64,000 bases of DNA, taken from contig JADLGE010000010.1 of the NCBI GenBank assembly GCA_020849475.1, positions 110,357 to 174,356 on the forward strand, written 5' to 3'. The DNA is from Gammaproteobacteria bacterium. GTDB lineage: Bacteria > Pseudomonadota > Gammaproteobacteria > Ga0077536. Positions 54,470-62,400 of this stretch are shown here, in pieces. The translations under genes and the position numbers were made by a program. Positions within the stretch are counted from its first letter, which is position 1, and each line of letters begins with the position of its first letter. The notes beneath the pieces are model-generated. The model made no database searches. It worked only from the letters and a program-made list of their open reading frames with translations, and was not told the origin of the DNA.

Positions 54470-55748
54470 CGCGCAGACTTTCGCGCAGCCGCCCGAGCAG
54501 CGCCAGGATCTGCATGGCGCCGAGTTGCCGGGCGTGCTGGTTGTCGATGACATCGGCCTGGGTGCGTTGATGCTCATCGCGAATGGCGATGAGATCCTGC
54601 AATGAACGGCGACCGGCGTTGAACTGTTGGTCGTAGGCGGTCACGACTTTGTCACTGGCGACGCTGCGACTGCCGAGGCTGGCCGTCATGTTGCGCGCTT
54701 CGCTCCACACGTTCCACAGCTCGCTGCTGTTGGTTTGCACTTCGAGGCGCGCGTCATCGAGGTCGGCCTGGGCGGCCGCCATGCGCGCCGCCGCTTCACG
54801 CTTCTGACTGAAGTTGCCACCGCCGAGCGGCATTTCATAGTTGAGCGAGACCTGCGCGCTGTCGCGTGATTCGACTACCGGGTCGGGCTTGATGTCGGAC
54901 AACAAGCGTTTGCGCAATTCGAGATCGACGCGCGGCATGAGCACGCCGCCCGCCACGCCCACTTCCTCGCTGCGCGCCTCGGCACGCGCCTTGGCGGCGC
55001 GCACCTTGGGATTGGTGGCGAGCACCTGTTCGAGCATGTCGTCCTGGCTCAACGTCGCCATCGCTTCATCGTTGCGCGGGTCTTCGAGTTCACCCGGCGG
55101 TGTGCCGACCAACAGGCGATAGCCCTGTTCGGCGCCGGCCAGTTCACCGCGCAGGCGCGCCACCTGCCATTGCGCTTCGATATGGCCGACATTGATCTGA
55201 TCGATGTCGGCCGGCGCGGCCTTGCCGGCCGCCACCAGTTTGCTGACATCGCCGACCAGTCTCTCGGTCTGGCCGACATAGTCCTGCGCGGCGGCCAGGC
55301 GGCGACGCAGACGCAAGACATCGAGATAGGCGGCCGCCACCTGCAGGGCCACGCGTTCGTGGGCGTCGGCAAGATCTTCGTCGGCCGCTTCCTGATCGGA
55401 TTTCGCCATGCGCACGCTGTGATAGTCCGCCAGTCCGCGAAACAGATTCCAGCGCAGAAACGCATCGGCATTGCGCGTGCCGCGATCGAGCTCGCGCCCG
55501 AGCTGGTTGTCGCGCGCCTGGTTGGCGCTCGCCTGCATGCCGACGGTCGGATAATAGTTGGACTTGGCCTGGCGCACGCGCTCGGCGGCGGCATCGAGCA
55601 AGGCGGCGCTGGAACGCACCGTCGGGTGCTGCGCGATGACGCCCTCCACCACGCTGTCCAAGGTCTCGCCCTGCACAGTCACGGCGAGCAGCGCGAGCAG
55701 CATGCCCAGCCACGCCCTGCCGCATTCGAATCGCAATTTCACCGACAT
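54459..55748 (-). CDS. TolC-family outer-membrane channel of the type I secretion system
   Basis: From MSVKLRFECG the protein has 429 residues (a GTG one codon earlier is possible) and a signal peptide ending near VQG. It has the two-repeat TolC pattern with long coiled-coil helices: LDSVVEGVIAQHPTVRSSAALLDAAAERVRQAKSNYYPTVG, then the repeat around MLEQVLATNPKVRAAKARAEA. The end FNAGRRSLQDLIAIRDEHQRTQADVIDNQHARQ is the conserved outer-membrane-factor C-terminus. The family is the LapE/AggA-like partner of LapB-type systems. The last codons (V-S-D-stop) come from a palindromic repeat. It follows the HlyD gene directly. Confidence 0.9.
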   Translation of the reverse strand: MSVKLRFECGRAWLGMLLALLAVTVQGETLDSVVEGVIAQHPTVRSSAALLDAAAERVRQAKSNYYPTVGMQASANQARDNQLGRELDRGTRNADAFLRWNLFRGLADYHSVRMAKSDQEAADEDLADAHERVALQVAAAYLDVLRLRRRLAAAQDYVGQTERLVGDVSKLVAAGKAAPADIDQINVGHIEAQWQVARLRGELAGAEQGYRLLVGTPPGELEDPRNDEAMATLSQDDMLEQVLATNPKVRAAKARAEARSEEVGVAGGVLMPRVDLELRKRLLSDIKPDPVVESRDSAQVSLNYEMPLGGGNFSQKREAAARMAAAQADLDDARLEVQTNSSELWNVWSEARNMTASLGSRSVASDKVVTAYDQQFNAGRRSLQDLIAIRDEHQRTQADVIDNQHARQLGAMQILALLGRLRESLRVSD

Positions 55749-55751
55749 CAC

Positions 55752-57056
55752 TCAGCGCTCGCGCAAGGCTTTGTCGAAGGTCTTGATGACCGGCTTCAAC
55801 ATGTATTCCATGAGCGTGCGTTTGCCGGTGTGGATGCTGGCGTCGGCCGCCATGCCCGAAGAGATCACCAGACGCTCTTCAGGTTTGCCGAGATAATTCC
55901 TGTCGGTCTCCAGCACCACTTCGAAATACAGCGGCAGCTCGGACTGCGGCTTGGTGTCGGCGATGGCATCAGCGCCGACCCGCAGCACCTTGCCGTCCAG
56001 GCGGCCGAAAATGGATGAATCGTAGGCGGTGATGCCGATGATGGCGTCCTGGCCCGGGCGTATGAAGGCGATGTCGGACGGCTTGACGCGCGCGGTGACG
56101 AGCAAGGTGTCCTGCACCGGCACCAGTTCCATGATCGTTTCGCCGGCCTTGGCCACGCCGCCGACGGTGTTGATCAACAGGCGATTGACCACGCCGTCCA
56201 TCGGCGAGCGCAGCTCACGGCGCGCCACACGATCATTGCTGCCGGTCAGCTTGGCGGTGAGCGTGGCCGCTTCGGCGGCGAGCTTGCTGCGTTCACGGCT
56301 CGATTCGGCGCGCGCATGGGACAGCACCTCAGCGACCCGTGAACGGCCTTCGGCAATCGCCGCTTCAAGACGCGGCACCGAGGTGCGCGCCGCTTCCAGA
56401 TCGCCTTCCACGCGCGTCACTTCCTGCTGCGCGCGCAAGAAGTCGGCGCGTGCGCCAGCGCCCTGGGCGGTGAGCTTTTCTTCCATGGCGAGGCTTTCGC
56501 GGCTGCTGGCGAGCAGGCTGTCGAACGACACGATGCGCGCCTTCGCTTCCACCAGTTCCTGCTGACGCTGGGCGAGCTGGCGCTGCGCGGTTTCGAGTGC
56601 ATCATTGCGTTCCTTCTCGCGCGTCAGCCACAGGCTGCGTTCCTTGGCGACGAGATCGGGCACTTTCGCTTCGAGCTCCGGCGCGAAGTCCGGCGTACGG
56701 CCGGCAAGCTCCGCGTCGAGCCGCGTGATGGCGGCCTGCGCCGCCCACAACTGATGCTGATCTTCACCCTGCTCGGCCGAATACTGCAGGTTCTCGACGT
56801 AGGCCAAGAGATCGTTCCTCTTGACGCTCTGCCCTTCCTGCACGCTGATTTCGCGCACGATGCCGCCTTCCAGGCTTTGGATTAGCTGCACCTTGCTGGA
56901 AGGCGTGACCTGGCCCATCGCGTGCACCGAGATATCGAGCTTGGCGATGCTCATCCACACCAGCGCCAACACCAGGAAGGCACTTAAACAACCGACCAAG
57001 GCCAGCGCCGCGAGACGCGGACCGCGATCAAAATCAGCATGCAGCATGGTGCTCAT
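55752..57056 (-). CDS. HlyD-family membrane fusion protein of the type I secretion system
   Basis: The 434-residue periplasmic adaptor has a single N-terminal transmembrane helix (LAALALVGCLSAFLVLALVWMSI). A biotinyl-lipoyl-like beta part follows (VTPSSKVQLIQSLEGGIVREISVQEGQSVKRNDLL), then a long coiled coil (about 110-270; LWLTREKERNDALETAQRQ and following) and the closing beta-barrel (RELRSPMDGVVNRLLINTVGGVAKAGETIMELVP). It is a LapC/HlyD-type adaptor. Its ATG overlaps the stop of the ABC transporter gene by four bases (ATGA), and its TGA stop abuts the TolC-type gene. The three genes form one operon. Confidence 0.93.
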   Translation of the reverse strand: MSTMLHADFDRGPRLAALALVGCLSAFLVLALVWMSIAKLDISVHAMGQVTPSSKVQLIQSLEGGIVREISVQEGQSVKRNDLLAYVENLQYSAEQGEDQHQLWAAQAAITRLDAELAGRTPDFAPELEAKVPDLVAKERSLWLTREKERNDALETAQRQLAQRQQELVEAKARIVSFDSLLASSRESLAMEEKLTAQGAGARADFLRAQQEVTRVEGDLEAARTSVPRLEAAIAEGRSRVAEVLSHARAESSRERSKLAAEAATLTAKLTGSNDRVARRELRSPMDGVVNRLLINTVGGVAKAGETIMELVPVQDTLLVTARVKPSDIAFIRPGQDAIIGITAYDSSIFGRLDGKVLRVGADAIADTKPQSELPLYFEVVLETDRNYLGKPEERLVISSGMAADASIHTGKRTLMEYMLKPVIKTFDKALRER

Positions 57057-59221
57057 GCATTCACCGCGCGATCGACCGCCGCCTGTTGCGCGCCGCTCTG
57101 CAAGCGTTTCAGCACTTCATCACGCGGCCCGTCGAGCAGCACACGCCCTTGGTCGACCACCACCAAGCGGTCCATCAAGGGCAGCATGGCGGTGCGATGA
57201 GTCACCAGCAGCAGCGTCACGTCGGTCAGACGCTTCAGGTTGGCGATCAACTGCTGCTCGGTGGCCGGGTCCATCATGCTGCTCGGTTCATCCATGAGGA
57301 TGAGCCTCGGACGCTGCACCAGCGCGCGGGCGATGGCGACCGCCTGGCGTTGACCACCCGACAGGCGCTCGCCGCGCTCACCGACTTCAGTCGCGAGGCC
57401 TTGCGGCAATTGCTGCAGGGTTTCTTCGAGACAGGCGAGGCGCACCGCTTCCAGCAATTGCGCGTCGTCGACATTGGTCGAGCCGAGCAGAATGTTTTCC
57501 TTGATGTCGCCGTGGAACAGTGTGACGTCTTGCGGCACATAGCCAATCTGACGACGCAGGCTTAGGGGGTCCATCTGTCCGACCGGCACGCCGTCGATCA
57601 TGACCGTGCCCTGCAGCGGCGCGTAGATGTTCAACAGCAAACGCAGCAGCGTGCTCTTGCCAGAACCAATGCGGCCGATGAAGCCGACTTTCTCGCCGGG
57701 CGCGATGCGCAGATTCAGGCCCTTCAGCAACGGGGCGTTCTCGGCGTAGGCGAAATGCACGTCGCGCAATTCAATCGCGCCGCGCAGGCCCGGCACATGC
57801 AAATCACCGGCGCCGCCGTCGGTGGGTGCGGCCATGACCTTGTCCATCGCCGCCAGCGCGACCTTGGTCTGTTCCCAGCGCAGCACCAGGCCGGCAATCT
57901 GCGCGACCGGGCCGATGGCGCGTGACGACAGCATGGAGACCGCGATCAACTGGCCCATGGTCAGCGTGTGCTCGGCCACCATGGTCGCGCCGAACATGAC
58001 GATGAGTATGGTGTTGAGGCCAATCAGGGTGGCGACGGTGTAATTGCCAAACGCGCTGATCTCGCGCATGTGCAGATTGTTTTCGGCGATTGCGAGACTC
58101 AAGCCTTCCCACTTGCGGCGCGCCCAGGCCTCGGCGCCGAGGCCTTTGACGGTGTCGAGGCCGTTCATCACTTCGAAAAGATGCGCGGTGCGCGACGCCG
58201 ATTCCTTGGTGTTGGCGTTGATGGTGCGCGCCAAGGGTGCGCGCACCGCCCATGCCGCCAGCAACGCCAAAGGCCCGATGACCAGCGGCACCAGCACCAG
58301 CTTGCCGCCGATGAGGCCGATCACCGCCATGAAGAACAGCATGAACGGCATGTCGCCGAGCAGGGTCAAGGTGGTGGACGTGAAGAAGTCGCGCACCGAT
58401 TCGAAATCACGCACGACATTGGCCAGCACGCCGCCCGAAGCCGGCCGACTGGCGGCGCGCAGACGAATGCTGTGGGCAAACACATGACTCGACAGCGCGA
58501 TGTCGGCCTTGCGCGCCGCGCATTCGAGCAGATAGCTGCGCAGCAACTTATTAATGAGATCGAACACCGTCACCGCCACCGCGGCGGTGGTCAGCACCCA
58601 CAGGCTGTCGAGCGCATTGTTGGGCACCACGCGGTCGTAGACCGCCATCGAATAGAACGGCACGACGATGGCCAAGAGGTTGATGACGATGGTCGCCAGC
58701 AACGCCCACTGGTAGATGCCGCGGTTTGCCTTGAACACATCCCAGAACCAGCGGCGCGGCTCGGGCAGGTGATAGAGCAGGCTGCGCGCGTCGAAATGAA
58801 AGACCGGCCGCACGCAGAACCAGCGGCCGGCGTGTTCAGCCAGCAATTGCGTGATCGGCAGCCAGTGGCTGCCGGCCACGCCCGGCACCGCGCATTCCAT
58901 GCGTTCGCCATCCCGGTGCAGCACCACCACCGCATCACCGTCTTCGCCGACGATGAGGGCGGGCAGCATCGAGGCCTTCATCTGTTGCGCCGGCAGCGGC
59001 GCGGGTGTGACCGCGAGCCCGGCGCGGCCGGCGCATTCACGTAATTCGTCGACCGTCACGCGCCCTTCTGGCAGCGGCACGCCGCCGGTCAGCTGCTCGG
59101 CATCGAAGCTGCGGCCGAAGTAGCGGGCCAGAAACAGCAGGCGGTCCAGCACGCCGTCGCTCGGACGATTGAGCGGCGAGGGTGCGGATGGCGATGCGTT
59201 AGCGAGGGTATGGTCTTGCAA
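57053..59221 (-). CDS. Type I secretion ABC transporter, LapB/LssB type
   Basis: From a TTG (encoding LQDHTLANASPS) with AAGGG seven bases upstream the protein has 722 residues. An ATG 147 bases upstream keeps the frame but leaves only 15 bases after the preceding terminator. The N-terminal C39-like domain (about 15-135) lacks the catalytic Cys, so cargo is not cleaved. Six transmembrane helices follow (about 165-440; WALLATIVINLLAIVVPFYSM). The ATPase has Walker A GRIGSGKSTLL, signature LSGGQRQAVAIARA and Walker B RLILMDEP. It forms the inner-membrane motor with the HlyD and TolC genes. The neighbouring SdrD-B protein is the obvious cargo, and the giant RTX protein at 17.6 kb is a second candidate. 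Confidence 0.92.
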   Translation of the reverse strand: MQDHTLANASPSAPSPLNRPSDGVLDRLLFLARYFGRSFDAEQLTGGVPLPEGRVTVDELRECAGRAGLAVTPAPLPAQQMKASMLPALIVGEDGDAVVVLHRDGERMECAVPGVAGSHWLPITQLLAEHAGRWFCVRPVFHFDARSLLYHLPEPRRWFWDVFKANRGIYQWALLATIVINLLAIVVPFYSMAVYDRVVPNNALDSLWVLTTAAVAVTVFDLINKLLRSYLLECAARKADIALSSHVFAHSIRLRAASRPASGGVLANVVRDFESVRDFFTSTTLTLLGDMPFMLFFMAVIGLIGGKLVLVPLVIGPLALLAAWAVRAPLARTINANTKESASRTAHLFEVMNGLDTVKGLGAEAWARRKWEGLSLAIAENNLHMREISAFGNYTVATLIGLNTILIVMFGATMVAEHTLTMGQLIAVSMLSSRAIGPVAQIAGLVLRWEQTKVALAAMDKVMAAPTDGGAGDLHVPGLRGAIELRDVHFAYAENAPLLKGLNLRIAPGEKVGFIGRIGSGKSTLLRLLLNIYAPLQGTVMIDGVPVGQMDPLSLRRQIGYVPQDVTLFHGDIKENILLGSTNVDDAQLLEAVRLACLEETLQQLPQGLATEVGERGERLSGGQRQAVAIARALVQRPRLILMDEPSSMMDPATEQQLIANLKRLTDVTLLLVTHRTAMLPLMDRLVVVDQGRVLLDGPRDEVLKRLQSGAQQAAVDRAVNA

Positions 59222-59383
59222 GGGTGAGCCCTTAGGTGGCGTTGCGGGTTGGGGACTGTTCGCCACGCAGTCGGCAGCAGAGATGGCGGCATGATATGGC
59301 GCGAACTTTAAACAAGGCCCGGCGCCCAACGCCACCTCACGGTAGCGGCCCGAGTCGCACTGGCCCATGCACGAGTGACTGAT

Positions 59384-59410
59384 AAAAAGCGGGGGGCCGA
59401 AGCCCCCCGT
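59384..59410 (-). terminator. Intrinsic terminator with a UUCG tetraloop after the SdrD-B gene
   Basis: On the minus strand the sequence is ACGGGGGGCTTCGGCCCCCC followed by GCTTTTT. This is an 8-bp GC stem with the extra-stable UUCG loop and a T5 run, 36 bases past the stop of the surface-protein gene. It separates that gene from the secretion operon on the same strand, so the operon probably has its own promoter in 59222-59383. Confidence 0.93.
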
Positions 59411-59446
59411 CTGTCATGCAGCCACCCCGGCAGGGGCGCCCCGCGC

Positions 59447-62400
59447 TCAGGCCGCGATCGCGGTCTGGTCGTAGAGCGCCGCCATCTGCTTCAAGGCATC
59501 GGCGGCACCGCTGTCGACGGCGTTGTCAGCCATCGTCGGCGCCGTCGCGGCGCTCGCGCCGAGACCGGACAGCACGCTGTCGAGGCTGGCGTCGTTGCCC
59601 AGCAGTTCGCCGATACTCGGCAGCGTCACCCCCGCCGCCGCGGCGTCATCGGCCGAGACGTTGAAGTAGACGTCGGTCATGTCGACCGAGGAGCCATCGG
59701 CGAGGGTCGCCGAGCTGCGCTCAAGGTGCAGGTTGCCTGCGTCGTCGAGGAACGGCACTTCGGTGTAACCCACCGCCAGGCTGGCAATGCCATGGGCCGC
59801 CAGGCTGTTCAACTCGCCCGCATCGGTCTGGTGATTGCCATTGGCATCGCGCCAGATCATGAGGTCGTTGAAGTGCGCATCGCTCTTGTCGACCACGCCA
59901 TCATGGTTGCTGTCGTAGGCCGCCAGGTTCGCGAAGCCCGCGCCCTTGGCCATGCCGCCGAACAACTCACTGATGCTGTCGACCTGACCGTTGCCGTTGT
60001 GGTCGACCGCGAGGAAGCCGTCACCGCCCGACAACCAGCCGGAATGGATACCGGCGCCGTTGCCGAACAGGTCGAAGGTGCCCGTCGAATTCGCACGGCT
60101 CACGGTGTGGATGCCGTTGCCGTCGAGGTCGATGGCGATGGGCGTGATGGCCGCGTCGCGCGTCATGTCGTTCTGGCCCGACGCCAGCGTGAACGCATCG
60201 GTCTTGGTGACGTTGGTGGTGGCGACACCATCACCCTTCACGTCCGAATCGATAGCGTCGTTCAAGCCAACGTCCTTCACCGCCCACTTCCATATGTTCA
60301 TGTTGGTGTTGCGGTAGATGACGTTGGTCTTGTCGAACTGCAGCACGTAGGTGCCGGGGTCGAGGTTGGCGAACAGGTAGTTGCCGCTGGCATTGGTGTA
60401 GGTGGTGGCCAGCACGGTGGTGCCAGTGGCATTCATGAGGTTGACCTTCACACCGCCGATGCCCGGATCGGTCGCCGTGTCCTGGATCCAGTTGTGGTTA
60501 GTGTCTTCCCACACCTTGTCACCGACCGACGCCTTGCGATAAAGACCAGCGTCGACGCTCAAGTCGTTCTCGCCGGCCGTCAAGGTCACCACCGCGGTGG
60601 TGCCGGTGGTGTCGATATCGCTGTCCTTCAGATCGTTACCGCCGAGATCCTTCTTGGTCACGTAGTAACCGCTCGGCGTCACCACCTGCACCTTGTAATC
60701 ACCCGGGTTGAGGTTGGTGAAGGCATAGGCGCCGCTGGCGTTGGTGGTGGTGCTGGCGAGCACGGTGCCGGCGCTGCTCAGGAGATTGACGGTGACACCG
60801 CTGATGCCATTTTCGCCGGTGTCCTGCACACCGTTGTAGTTCTTGTCTTCCCACACGAAGTCGCCAAGGCTGGCCTTCGCCACCGGCGCGCAGTAATCCG
60901 GCGCGCACACCGACACCTGCTCGAGCTTGAAGTAATCCTCGGGCGAAGTATCGGTGGTATCGGCGGCGATGATGAACAGGTTGCCGCGCACACCGCCGTC
61001 GTTGATGTCCACCCAACGTGAGGTGGTCAGGGTGGTAGTGTCCACTTCCGTGAACAGGGCGTTGTTCAGCACGCTGTTGTTCATGGAAGTGACGGCGGTG
61101 GCGGAATTACCAATCCAGATCTGTGCGTCACTGTCATTGACGACGTAGCCCAAGAAGGCCTTGTCGACCAGCACCGCCTGCGAGAACTGCAACACGATGT
61201 AGTTGTTGCGACCGATGTTGTCGACGGTATGGGTATTGTTGCCACCCGAACCTTCGCTGGAGTCGGTCACACCCAGACCACCGCCGTAGGCGCCGAGGAA
61301 GGCGTTCTGCCAGGTGTTGGTGCCCTTGTCCTGGCTGAAGGCGCGCGCCGTCACCGACACGCCGGTCAGCGCATCGGTGTAGGTGCGCGAGTTGCCGAGC
61401 GTGCCCGAGGTGTAGCTGTTGCCCGAGAAGTCGAACGTGACCGGGCGGCACACCGGCGACAGGCCGGCGTCCCATGACAGGTCGGTTTCGCCGGCGGACA
61501 GCGTGGTGAGCGCAGTCTTGCCGGTGACGACGTCCGCATCGGAATCGAGGCCATCGCTCAGGTTGCCATTGGCATCCTTGCTGGTGAAGCTGTAGCCGGC
61601 CAGGGCCACGAACTGCACCGAGTAATCGCCGGGATTGAGATTGCTGAACAGGTAATCGCCGTTGGCGTTGGTCTGCTGCGTGGCAATCACCGTGCCCGCC
61701 GAGTTCAACAGCTTGACCGTGACGTTGGCAGCGCCCACTTCACCGGCGTCCTGGATGCCATTGGCATTGCAGTCCAGCCACACGTGGTCGCCGATGGCGG
61801 CCTTCTGCGCGACCAGGCCGGCGTCGATGGTGAGATTGCTCTCACCGCTGGTGAGCGTGACTACCTGGCTCTTGCCGGTCACGACATCGGCATCGGAGTC
61901 GCTGGCGTCATTGCCTGCGTTGGCCGTAGTAAAGTTGTAGCCGGTCGGTTTGCCGAACAACACCTGGTACTGCTGACCGGGGGTCAGGTTGGTGAACAGG
62001 TAGTTGCCATCGCCGGCGGTGACGGTGGTCTGCGAGGTGTCGCCGACACCGTTGATGATGCCGTCGGCGCCGCCACCGATGAGGGTCACGGTCACACCGT
62101 TGACACCGGTGGCGCCATCGTCCTGCTGTCCGTTGGCGTTGGTGTCGACCCAGATGCGATCGCCGAGGCTGGCCTTCTTGTAGAAGCCAGCGTCTATCGA
62201 CAGGTCCTGCTCACCGGCGGCGATGTTGATGATGCCGGTGGTGCGGGTGACGGTATCGATGTCGCTGTCGCGGTTGTCGTTGCCGCCGAGATCCTTGCCC
62301 GTCACGACATAGCCTGCGACCGCGTCGAAGTTGACCTTGTAACTGCCGGCCGCCACGTTGAACAGATAATTGCCTTGCGCGTCGGTGGAGGTGGTCTGTT

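Noticed and set aside
57053..59368. ABC transporter start at the ATG at 59368
   Set aside because: That ATG is only 15 bases from the preceding terminator and lacks a ribosome binding site; the TTG at 59221 has AAGGG at good spacing and fits the family length.
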